A DNA stretch of 64,000 bases from Prorocentrum cordatum (lineage: Eukaryota; Sar; Dinophyceae; Prorocentrales; Prorocentraceae), in contig CAUYUJ010000892.1 of the NCBI GenBank assembly GCA_963575745.1, forward strand, positions 222,766 to 286,765. The letters are read 5' to 3'. The translations under genes were made by a program, and so were the position numbers. Below the pieces are notes generated by a model that had not been told where the DNA came from, made no database searches, and saw only the letters and a list, made by a program, of their open reading frames with translations. Positions 10,104 to 19,305 of the stretch are shown in pieces (position 1 is the stretch's first letter; the number at the start of each line of letters is the position of its first letter).

Positions 10104-10988
10104 CTAGGGACCGCGCGCTGACGCATAGGACAACCGACCAGGGGCCCATCGATGGGGCCGGTTAACGACGCAGCTTCCACTGTCGGCTTTTGGCATCACC
10201 TCGCGCGGGCCGCCCTCGCAAGGCACGCGCGAGGCATGGCTCGCAACGGGCTCGACGCGGGACAGCGGCTCACTCGCCTTCGTTGCTTCGTGCCGCCTTC
10301 GATGCGCAACGGCCCTCGCGGGGCGCGACGACGCGCGACGGCGCGCTCCCGCCGGCAGAGCGCGGGCCAGAAACGTCTCCGGCGCGAAGAACTCAGCCGC
10401 GCGTAAGCGCGGCGTCACGAAGTTCGCCCCAAGAACACGTAGCAACTCGTACTCCTCCCGCGACGGAAGGTCGGCGATGTTCTCTGCTGATGGGACCCGC
10501 GCAAACCACGGCGAACACCGGGTGCGTGCGATGAGGAACCACATGGCGTGAATGATGCGGGAGTGGTCCCAAGCGGAAGCGCGACCGCTCCGCACTGCCC
10601 CTTCTGCGCCCACATTGTCGGACCAAATCACCACTCGGCGGTCCGCCAGCAGTTCACTAAAGGTAGCTAATCCCAGCGCTATAGCGAGCAGTTCTAACGC
10701 CATAATCTGAGAGTCCCGGCGCGGCGCCAAGTCCTCCAGCAGCTCCTGGTCTGGAGGGGCGTCGGACCAGAAGGCGCGACCATCGACGAACAGCACGGCG
10801 GCGAGCCGTGGATCGGACCCGCCCCTTGCGTCAGCGAACAAGTGCACTTCTTGCCGTTCCAGCTGCGCCCACGGCTTGGACTGATGGATGCCGAGGGCCA
10901 GCACCTCCGCCCACCATGACAGCGCCAAGTTGAGCGGGGCGCGAACGACACCCCGTCGCGCATTCTGCTGCGCGAACAGGGGCTGCAA
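10104..10988 (-). CDS. RNase H-like domain of the YR retroelement polyprotein
   Basis: A 294-residue frame following RT. Candidate catalytic acids are Asp53 (HLFADARGG), Glu99 (MALELLAIAL), Asp124 (VIWSDNVGAEG) and the SAENIADLPSR segment near 168-177. This is the RNase H pattern found between RT and YR in DIRS elements. It overlaps the RT frame (10831-11511), so RT and RNase H were probably one pol frame before a frameshift. It removes the RNA template during cDNA synthesis. A basic, Arg/Ala-rich tail follows residue ~215. Confidence 0.82.
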   Translation of the reverse strand: MQPLFAQQNARRGVVRAPLNLALSWWAEVLALGIHQSKPWAQLERQEVHLFADARGGSDPRLAAVLFVDGRAFWSDAPPDQELLEDLAPRRDSQIMALELLAIALGLATFSELLADRRVVIWSDNVGAEGAVRSGRASAWDHSRIIHAMWFLIARTRCSPWFARVPSAENIADLPSREEYELLRVLGANFVTPRLRAAEFFAPETFLARALPAGARRRASSRPARAVAHRRRHEATKASEPLSRVEPVASHASRVPCEGGPREVMPKADSGSCVVNRPHRWAPGRLSYASARGP

Positions 10989-12679
10989 TCATCGCACGCC
11001 CTAGCCGCTCGAAGCAATGTTGACCTGCCCAGCTGAGAGCGCCGGCCAGCTTGCTGGCTTGGCCGGCACATAGTGTCCCGCAGTCGAGCGCTTGCTTGAT
11101 CAAGAAAAGCCACTTGCGCACCTTCTTGGGCGCGGGAAACAAGTTGATCCCGCTGAGAGAAAAGGACACATGCAGGCCCAAAATCTCCAGCTCGTCGCCA
11201 CATTCCAGCTTCTTATCGGAAACCGCTCCTGGACCTAGGAGCAGGCGCACTAGTCTGGCCAGCGATGCCATGGTATGCTCTTTAGTTGCGGGTGCGCACG
11301 GCCCAAAGAAATCGTCCACGTATCGGAGGGTGGGAATCTTTAAGAGCTTGCGGGCGAGGTGCGCCAAGGCAGCTCCGACTCGGTCCCACCCAAAGACGGC
11401 AGCCAGGGCGCCGAACATCAACGCCAGGTGACCAGTGACCCAAATGTCTCCGTCGTGCAAATACGTGCTGTAAGCTGCCCACCTGTGGCAAGGCCGACAT
11501 CGACACCGCAAACGCCGGGTTCCTCTGGAACCCCGACACGAGCCCCCAGGTCGATGCTTTTAACGGGGGGGGGCACCCGGAAATCCCGAGCCTGTGTTCA
11601 GGAGCGATAGGCACACGCCGGTAAGCGGAGTCGATGTCAGCCTTAAACAGTGCCGGTGCGTGCCCGCGCAGACCGTGATAGCAGCGCAGGGCGTCCACCA
11701 AAACGTCAGCCCCGTCCAGCAACAACCTCTCGGCGGGCTGGCACGCCGAGTTGATGCCCCCTCTCGATTCATCGTCTACTACGCGAACCTTGGGCGCGCC
11801 ATCCGGCTTGACGCCCTGCACAATGGAGAAACGCGGGGACAGACGCACCCTGCCCAAGTCCGCCTTGGCCAGCACAACCGGAGCGGTCATCCGCGACAGA
11901 GACGCATCGGCGAGCGCGCCCTCGTGGATCGCAGACGAGTTCACGTCCTCTCGCAAGGAAGACAAAATGGCTCTATTGTGCACGGGGGAGGAGGTCAGCA
12001 ACTCCTCGGACGACGTGGGCTCCGGGAATTTCTTTGCGGGCCCTCTGCCCGCATGGGGCAGCTTTCCGAGCAAAGGCGCGCCGTAGCGGAACAGATCAGC
12101 CGCGGCCGTGTCATCGTAGCTCGTCATGTCGAGCAGAGCAGCTAAAAGCGGCCCATTCACGTCGGCGGACACGGCGCGCGTCGCGTCGTCAGCGCCGGCG
12201 AACCATTGCTCGACGGCCCCGTCACGTCGTAACGCTTGTCCCCACGCTTCCAGGCGTGATAGCATATTGTCGCGCAGACGCATAACCTCTACGCTGTCTC
12301 TGGACGCTTCCCACTCTATGGCGCAGCGAACGTCTTCCTCAATCCCGCGCGATGGCGCGATGTGAAATCCGTCCTTCATTGCACAGTTGATAAATTCTAT
12401 CTTCTGCACGTCGCCAGCGTCAAGCTCTCCTACAACGCGACAGATTTTTAACGCGCGCGCGCGGGAGCAAAGACGGATACGCGATGGGGCCTTTCGACAA
12501 ATGGGCTTGCACCCCGCCCACCGCGGGAGCGCCCGCGCCGGCAACTTCTTCCAGTGAAACAACCGGTGTAGGCTGCGCCCCGCGCGTCCACACCGAATTG
12601 GTAGCCTGCGCAAGCGCGACGCCACCGCGCGCGACATACATGTAGGTGCGCCGCGCTTCCAGCCTCCTGTCCGCGGCAT
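10831..12679 (-). pseudogene. Reverse transcriptase of the YR retroelement, one frameshift
   Basis: The upstream frame (12679-11282) contains FSIVQGVKPDGAPKVRVVDD (fingers) and ALFKADIDSAYRRVPI (palm motif A). After a frame change between about 11480 and 11570, where a G-run also lies, the second frame (from 11511) has HLALMFGALAAVFGWDRVGA (the conserved MPFG-type segment) and LRYVDDFFGP (catalytic YVDD). The thumb and connection then read GLHVSFSLSG and QASKLAGALSWAGQ. These motifs are typical of DIRS RTs. The frameshift makes a full-length product unlikely unless the homopolymer is an assembly error. Confidence 0.88.
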
Positions 12680-12785
12680 GCTTCACATGTCACCGCTGGA
12701 CTCTCAGCTGCGCCTGCGCGCCGTCCGGCTACCGCCGTCGCGCGCGCGCGCACCGACCCGCGCCTGCGCGGCGCAGGAACGTTGA

Positions 12786-13963
12786 TCAGCGCTCGTGATG
12801 CCTGGCTCTCTTGGCCCGCGGCTCCCCGTACTCGCCGCGGTCGTTCGGCGCCGCCGGGGGCGCAGGCGGGAACTTGCCCTTGCCGCCGCCCTTGGCGCCC
12901 TTGCCGCCGCCCTTGCCGGGTTTTCCGCCGCCCTTGGCACCCTTGCCCCCGCGGGGGGCTGAGCGCTCCTGACTTTCGCGATCGTACGCGGCCTCTGCCT
13001 CGCCCAAGAGAGTCACATCGATCGTTGCCACGACAGTTTCGATGTCGAGGGAATCATCACCGGCGCGAGACCTCTCTGCCCAAGTGCGCCGGCAAATCTC
13101 ATCGTATACGAGCCCCAGCGCGCCACTCCGATTAGCATTGGGCGCCTGCGCGGCCACCTGCCGCGCCGCGCGCGCATCGCACTCGCGCCGCTGGATCCGC
13201 AGAGCAACGGCGATAGGCGGGCCTTCATGACGTTCTGGCGGTGGCGAATCGTCGCAGCCAGCGTCATCTGCTCCGTGCAGACGCAAGCGATGGCGTACCT
13301 ACGCGCTCGGACGACGCCGTTGCTCTTGGGTGCGCGCCCCGCGCGCAGACGCGTGCACCTGTCGAAGGCGGCATGCCATTGCGTGAAAGTGAGCGACTTC
13401 GCTTTGACTGGGTTCGCTACGCCGAGCGCGCGCGAAAGGTCGCGAAGATCCCGAGACATGGGCGGGCCCTCATCAGCCTCCTCTTTCGCGCTCTTCGATT
13501 CTGCCCAGGACGGCAAGAACTTCTTCAGGTCAGCGAACACAAATGGCCGCTTGATGCCGCGACGCTGCAGCCGCTTCACGTCCGTCTCGAGGGCGTCGAC
13601 CGCCGCGGACCGCGGCCAAAACGCCTGGCCCACATCCTTCAGAGCGCCTCCTTGCAACTTCGCCTGAATGTCCACGTGGCACATCGGCTCAGGTGCTGAC
13701 CCGCTCCCGGCCGCGCTGCCTGCGCTGGCCGGATCAGCCGCGCGCTGTTCCTCCGCTGTCAGAGACTTCGCGGCAGCCATCACTCTGGCTAAGAAGGAGC
13801 GCTTACCCGCGGACGGGTTGCCCTGCAGTGCGCCGGGATCTGCAAACGCAAGATCACGCACTGACTCCAACTCATTGTCCTGCGCGCGAGGCACTGGCGC
13901 GTCGTGGCGGCATTCGCAGCCGCTCGCGGCGCCTGGCATAGGGCTGCGCACTGCCGAAGCCAC
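12786..13963 (-). pseudogene. Gag-like ORF of the YR retroelement, frameshifted
   Basis: Two overlapping frames make one protein. The upstream frame (from 13963) holds the N-terminal half with FVFADLKKFLPSWAESKS and SLTFTQWHAAFDRCTRL, a helical segment resembling the structural protein upstream of RT in DIRS-like elements. The second (from 13286) gives YDEICRRTWAERS and ends in a Gly/Lys-rich tail (GGKGAKGGGKPGKGGGKG) likely to bind RNA. The switch lies near 13200-13260. No zinc knuckle is seen. Assignment rests mainly on position between leader and RT. Confidence 0.65.
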
Positions 13964-14178
13964 TCGGCGCCGCGGCTTGTATCATCATGGGCCGCAAGAA
14001 AATCAGCCAGGCTCATGGAAAGCGTGGGCGTTGCAGCGCACATCGCTGGTGCGGCCGCGGCGCGCCCAACGGCGTATGCGGCTCGCGTCTTCTGCCTGCG
14101 CGCACTGCTGGCTCCGTCGCGTAACAACGATCATTGCGCGCGTCTCCTGACGAATGTCAACATGCTGGGCGGCGGAAA

Positions 14179-14886
14179 CCGGTCGCATTGACGCGGTAAT
14201 ACTGGCGTGGTCGCACTGACACGGTCGCGCTGACGCGGTCGCAATGACGCATTCGCTTTTACACATTCGCATTGATACGGTCGCGGCGAGACGGACGCGT
14301 TGACATGGTCGCAACGGCACGGTCCCCTTGACACGCCCCACAAGACACGGACGCAGTGACGCGGAGAAATTGGCACGGTCGCAACGACACGGCGTAATTG
14401 ACGCGTTGCGTTGACGCAATCGAAAAGACGCGGTCGCATTGACACGGCCTTACAGACGCGGTCGCATTGACGCGATCTTACTGGCGCGGTCGCGTCGACA
14501 CGGCCCAGGCACGGTCGCATTGACACGGCCGCATCAACACGGTCACATTGACGCGGTCATACTGGCACGGTCGCATTGACACGGCCATAGCACGGTCGCA
14601 TTGACACGGCTTTATCGACACGGTCGCACTGACACGGTCGTATTGGCACGGTCGCATTGACACGGCCCAGGCACGGTCACATTGACACGGCCTTATTGAC
14701 CCGGTCTCACTGACACGGTCGTATTGGCACGGTCGCATTGACACGGCCATAGCACGGTCGCATTGACACGGCTTTATCGACACGGTCGCACTGACACGGT
14801 CGTATTGGCACGGTCGCATTGACACGGCCCAGGCACGGTCGCATTGACACGGCCTCATTGACACGGTCATACTGACACGGTCATAC
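14179..14886. repeat. 14-bp minisatellite with 81-bp higher-order unit in the YR element leader
   Basis: The basic unit is CACGGTCGCATTGA (14 bp) and close variants. In the right half (about 14510-14886) five 14-bp units plus one 11-bp unit (CACGGCCCAGG or CACGGCCATAG) make an 81-bp higher-order unit, and the two 11-bp variants alternate. 81 bp is 27 codons, so the minus strand stays open and encodes MRPCQCDRAWAVS-type repeats. The array lies between gag and repeat A1. Confidence 0.9.
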
Positions 14887-15227
14887 GGAAACAAAAGCCG
14901 CCACGGCGGCCCGCGACGCGCGCACCGAGGGCGCCAGCCTCGCGTTCGGCCGACAAGCGCCCTCGGGGCAGCGCGCGCGACGCGGGGGTATATTTACCCT
15001 CCCCCCACCGCAGGGAGACGTGGACAAAGAACACGAACAAGACGAGGAACACGAAGTCCATGAAGACCTGAGGCGAGCCACCCCAAACGCACCCCCCAAC
15101 CGACCCAACCCGCCCCACCACAGGCACCGCGGCGAACCGCGGCGCCAGCGGCGGGGCGGCAGGGGTAGAAGGTTCCCAGGTCCGCGTTTTTGTGACAACG
15201 AACAAAACTGCGTTGTGTTCTCGCCCA
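14887..15227 (-). repeat. Split direct repeat A1 (341 bp, 5' terminal)
   Basis: Outer 5' end of the YR retroelement in its own orientation. It is identical to 8070-8410. The flanking sequence switches at once from the repeat end GCCCA to an A-run (about 15228-15236). Confidence 0.92.
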
Positions 15228-15790
15228 AAAAAAAACACATCCGTCGCAGCAGAAGGAAACAGTGAGTTTCCCCGTCGCGCCCCTTTCGCACCCTTGAACG
15301 TTCGACGCGCTTGCATGGCTTCATGGTTCCGAGATAGCGTGAGAAAAGGGGGCCCCGAAGGAGGCGCAGGATGGCTCCAATACGACCACGAGAGCGCCCA
15401 ACAACGCCCTAAGAGCCTCCCGAACGTCGGTGCGTTGGGCTCAACATGGGCAGCGCGGGGACACCCCCATTTGTTCACCCGATGGCATCAAGGCTATCTC
15501 CACGACGACTCCCACGGCCCCCAAGAGGAAGGGCCCCTAACGATTCCCAGAAAGTTCCAAAACAGGCCCAGCATCGAAATATGATCAAGGGCACTTCTGG
15601 TTCAACCCTGGACTTGGTCATGTTTGATCCCGATCCTCGGTTCGACAATTGCCGCCCCTCTGTGCTCCACTGCGCACTCCCACAAATTCCAGATTCCACG
15701 CACGAGGTCTCGAACGAGCAAGCTCAAAACAGACCAGACAAAAACGAAGCAGGTGAGTAGGGCCGATGGGGAGGGCAGAACAAAAACTTC
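15228..15790. other. Unassigned spacer
   Basis: Mixed-composition DNA right of the YR element. Only short overlapping frames occur, without recognisable domains, and no repeat seen elsewhere in the window starts here. Confidence 0.5.
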
Positions 15791-15794
15791 TGCA

Positions 15795-17835
15795 TGGGTC
15801 GCTGGTGGGAATACGTTTTGATCCGCGGACGCGCGAAACAAATCGAACGCCGAGCGTGCTAGGGCGGGCCACATCCGTAGCGAAGTCAAAAGCAGTTCAA
15901 GCGGCAGCGCGCGGAAGAGCACAGCAGTACCATCCAGCCGGCGGTCAGGTGCCGAAGAACGCGCCGACGGCGAAGAGCACAAGGGTTGTTGGGAATACTT
16001 GTTGGTCAACAAGCTCGCGATGCGGGTCGAAAGCCGTCCGGGCACTAGTCGGGCCGCGACTAGGCAGCAGGAAAAAACGGCAAGCGAAGAGAGCGAGCGG
16101 GAAGCTGGTGGGAATACTTTTTGGTCTGCGGGCTCGCGAAGCAAGTCGAAACCCGTCCGAACACTAGCCGGGCCGCGACTAGGCAGCAAGAAAAGAAAGG
16201 CAAGCGAAGCGTGCGCGCGGGCAGCCACTCAGAAGAAGAGCCAGAAACAAAACTCTCAGCCAAAATGGCGCGGCGGCGTGACCATGAACACGCAGAGATC
16301 GAACACTCGGCGTGAGTCGGCACAAGGCCCGTCGAATACGAGCAGGACCGACAGGCACACCCGGACGACGTCCGTGCCGTAGGCGACACAACTGTATCGT
16401 GTCAGCGCAAGAGTGAAGAGGGGCAACCTCGTCACAGACAGAACTGCAAACGGCAGTACCTCTTGTTTGTACAGCAGTGGCACAGGTCGAAAGCGAAGTC
16501 CATGTAGGAGAAAACAGCCGACGGGACTGGTGGGAATACTTTTTTAAAATTCGCGCCCCGCAAGGAGAAGTCCAGAGGGCGGTAAGAACGAGGCTGGGAC
16601 ACAGCGCACGGGAAGCAGATAATTGACGGCGCAGCACTGTGCCGGCCAAGAAGCAGCTGAGCGTGCGCCAGCAGCAAAAATCCGCCGACCCCTTGGGGAT
16701 CATCGGCGTGTGAGATGCTTCCCCCTCCCCAAACCCCTCCCCCGGGAGCCCGGTCCGGTCGATTTGGAGGGGGGGGGGGTCCGGCACGAGCGCAGCACGG
16801 CCGGGACGAGCGGTTCACGGGGCTTTTCCGGGCCCAAGAGGGCCTCAAGACGGGCCAAGAAGCCCCCAAGAGGCCTCCAAGACGGCCCACGAAGGCCCCG
16901 AGACGCCAAACGACCGCTCCAAGACGCCCAAGATGGCCCCAAGACGGGCCAAGAGGTCTCCAAGACGGCCCCCGAGGTCCCAAACAAGCCTCCCAAGAGG
17001 GCCCCAAGAGTCTAAAATTGTTGATTTCCCATAGTGTTTTTCGATGTTTTTTGCTTTTCCGCCTTTTCGGCTTCCCGACGCTCCAAGACGGCCAAAGAGG
17101 CCCCAAAGACAGCCCCAAGATGGCCCAAGAGGCCCCCAAGACGGCCTCCAGACGGCCCAAGACGGCCCCAACACGGCCCAAGAGGTCCCCAAGACGGCCC
17201 AAGAGGGCTCCAAGACGGCACCAAGAGGGGCCCAAGAGGGCGACCAAACATGTTGAAACTCTAGCTTTCTGCCCCCAGGAGCCCCAGGGGGCCCCAAGAG
17301 TGCCCCAAGAGGCCCCCAGAGGCCCTCACGAGGCCGCCCAGACGCCCCAAGGAACCCCCAAGAAGCACCCCAGAGGCTCCGAAACGGCCCCCAAGTGGCT
17401 CCAAAACTCGCGGTGTCGCCGTCCGCTCGGACCCCCCCGCGGAACTGCCCGAGACCCCGAGACCCTCTGGCGGTGGCGGCGAACAGACACCAGACAAATA
17501 CCACTCGCCTTTTCACCCCTTCGCAGCTTCTACTACCCCCAGATTGGCATAAACAAGGGGTCGGCGGTGTGGCGTAAGCCTAAGAATAACGCTGAACATC
17601 TGCCAGCGAAGAAGCCACTAACCGGCCGCTGAACGTGCGCCAGCAAGGAAAGGAGGGGGGAGCAAAAAAGGTCGGACCCGCAGGTGGAGCCGGACTGCCA
17701 GGCGGAAAGGGCCAAGACCACTCACTCACTTGGAACGTCGGCCAGCCTGCACGCATCTGAAGGGAGTGCGGGCCAAAGCCTGGTAAAGGTCGAACTGGTG
17801 GGAATACGCGGGGCGTCCAAAAATGTTCGGCGGCC
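15795..17835. repeat. GTGGGAATAC repeat series, including a 119-bp tandem pair
   Basis: The motif (C/G)TGGTGGGAATAC followed by a T-run and a TCGCG-rich segment occurs at about 15802, 15988, 16107, 16530 and 17788. The 15991 and 16110 copies are a tandem pair with a 119-bp period that includes GGCCGCGACTAGGCAGCA. The first half of the motif also forms the palindrome at 31212-31234. No gene is evident; the minus-strand frames through this region are repeats of one another. Confidence 0.65.
16790..17420. repeat. CAAGA repeat family, copy 1 (helically spaced)
   Basis: A long run of GGCCCCAAGACGGCCCAAGAGG-like sequence in which the CAAGA core recurs every 10 or 11 bp; the mean is about 10.6 bp over the 15 cores counted from 17085 to 17234. 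The run is split by a conserved non-repetitive core of about 75 bp (17018-17095) containing GTTTTTCGATGTTTTTTGC and CTTCCCGACGCTCC. The same layout recurs at 22.2, 46.0 and 53.0 kb. All three forward frames stay open and read as Pro/Arg/Lys/Gly-rich shadows; I do not regard them as genes. Confidence 0.85.
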
Positions 17836-18340
17836 CCGGGGCCCACGGGAGATCGAACATGCTGAAGCACCGCCGCTTTGATTTCCCCAAGGCTTTGGAA
17901 GCCTGGGCCGACGGCGCCGATCGGCGAGCACGGTCTTGGACAAGGGGGGTCACTCCTCGTCGGCGACGACTGCGACTGCGACGGTTACGGCGGCGGCGGC
18001 GACTGCGACGGCAACGCCGACTGCGTCGGCAACACCCATCGCCACAACAGCGACGTGGGCGACGACGGCGGCGGAAGCGACGACGGCGCCGCCGCCGTCG
18101 CCAATCTCTGGTCGGCGGGGGCCCTGCGAGCGGCCTCAGACCTGGGGGCCACACTCGACGAAGTCGACGGCGGCGACGGCGGCAAAGAAAGACGTTACAG
18201 TCAAAACGTTTATTAAGGACGGGTGGCAAGGACGCAAGACCCTGGAGGCCGAAGTTGGATTTTTTGGGCGGGGGCGGCCAGTGAAAACGGCGAAGGACGG
18301 GCCGCAGAGGCAAAGACTCAAGGGTACCCTAGATGAAGGC
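17430..18340. other. Repeat-rich spacer with GAC/GGC trinucleotide tract
   Basis: 17430-17790 has no recognisable feature. From about 17935 to 18190 the sequence is an imperfect (GAC/GGC)n tract (for example GACGGCGGCGGAAGCGACGAC). Open frames here are Arg, Asp/Gly or Ala/Thr runs depending on frame. Confidence 0.6.
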
Positions 18341-18409
18341 ACGCGTCCATACTAGGCGCGTTGACTGTATGTTGCATCTTCGGGGGACCTTGTCTGTCCC
18401 GTCGCGTCC

Positions 18410-18525
18410 CTATCCGCGTCGAATTCGTGCCGAATCCATGTCGGCCGCGTCGAATCCGCGTCGAATCCACATCGACTGCGCGTCGAGTCTACGCCAAATC
18501 CGCATCGAATCTGCATCGAGCCCGC
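18410..18525. repeat. About 11-bp GTCGAATCCGC minisatellite
   Basis: Variants of CGTCGAATCCGC and CATCGAATCTGC recur about ten times in 115 bp. It immediately precedes the duplicated segment starting at 18605. Confidence 0.65.
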
Positions 18526-18604
18526 GCTGGGCTCAAGAGAAGACACCAGCTTGGGGGGCAGACGAGTCCACTGAAGATGCAACGTAAAAGACGACGGCGA
18601 CGGC

Positions 18605-19305
18605 GGCTTTGGTGTCCGTTCCATGGGAGCCTGCGTGGCCCCCGGCGCTGTCCGATTTGGGGCTGATTTGGACCGGATTCGGAACAAAGAATGGATTCGC
18701 GGGGACTAGAAGAACGAGGAGGAGGGGGAACAGGAGGGGAGAAGAGGAGCAGGAGGATGGGCCAAATGCGGTCCCTACGCGGTCCAAATGCAGGAACAGC
18801 TGATTTCAGTGTCGCCGCCCAAGGCTCCCATGAACAGACATCGACGGCGGCGGCTTGGCAAGGAAGAAGCGGGGGTCCTCAGGGGAAAAACGGGTCCTGG
18901 ATCCGGGGGGGACCGCTCTCGGGACCAGCTCTTCGGTCCGAGCCGCTCTCTGGCGGCAATCCTGGGGCCCGTGGAGGGCCCTGCTGATCCCAAAGATGTT
19001 ATATTACTCGTGGGCCCCGTGGGCGAAACGGATATCCGTATCCGCGGCCTCGCGGGCCGGGCCCCTGGGCCACGACCCCGCGGATACGGGGCGTTTGTTC
19101 GCGGATGCCCCGCGCGGAACGTATCCGTGCGACCGCGTATCCGCGGGAACGCGCCCCAAGGGCAAACGAAGCCACTGAGGGGTCTGCAGTACAGTGGAGG
19201 CCAATCCACAAAAACCTTCAAGAACCCCAACCCTGGGACCCCAGGACGTTCATGGATTTTTAGCTTGGGAACGTCGCGCTTTCCACAGCAAAACCATCGA
19301 AACCC
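18605..19305 (+). repeat. Segmental duplication, copy 1
   Basis: Nearly identical to 24878-25677 in the same orientation. The core from about 18655 to 19155 shows only scattered single-base differences; both ends are more diverged. It contains an inverted repeat of CCGTATCCGCGG (19036-19047 with 19078-19089) and a third partial copy at 19135. No coding domain is recognised in any frame. Confidence 0.9.

Larger units (their letters stand above)
7880..15227 (-). mobile_element. Tyrosine-recombinase retrotransposon with split direct repeats (PAT/Ngaro-like DIRS order)
   Basis: Read on the minus strand the order is: 341-bp repeat A1 (15227-14887), satellite leader, gag, RT, RNase H, tyrosine recombinase, 151-bp repeat B1 (8557-8407), A2 (8410-8070), B2 (8030-7880). 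Both repeat pairs look identical, with constant offsets of 6817 and 527 bp. A split A1-ORFs-B1-A2-B2 arrangement plus a YR instead of an integrase defines PAT/Ngaro-type elements of the DIRS order. These replicate through a circular DNA that the YR inserts without target-site duplication. B1 and A2 overlap by the 4 bp CCCA, which also ends both element termini. Gag and RT carry frameshifts, so autonomy of this copy is doubtful. Confidence 0.88.

Noticed and set aside
16250-16275. Leader-like GCCATTTTGGCT on the minus strand
   Set aside because: Ungapped match to the full leader is about 14 of 22, with no acceptor or gene downstream.
16800-17632. Long open frames (200-300 codons) through the CAAGA repeats, on both strands and in several frames
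   Set aside because: All frames stay open because the repeat lacks stop codons; products are Gly/Pro/Arg/Trp-rich periodic strings without domains. The same applies to the 22, 46 and 53 kb copies.
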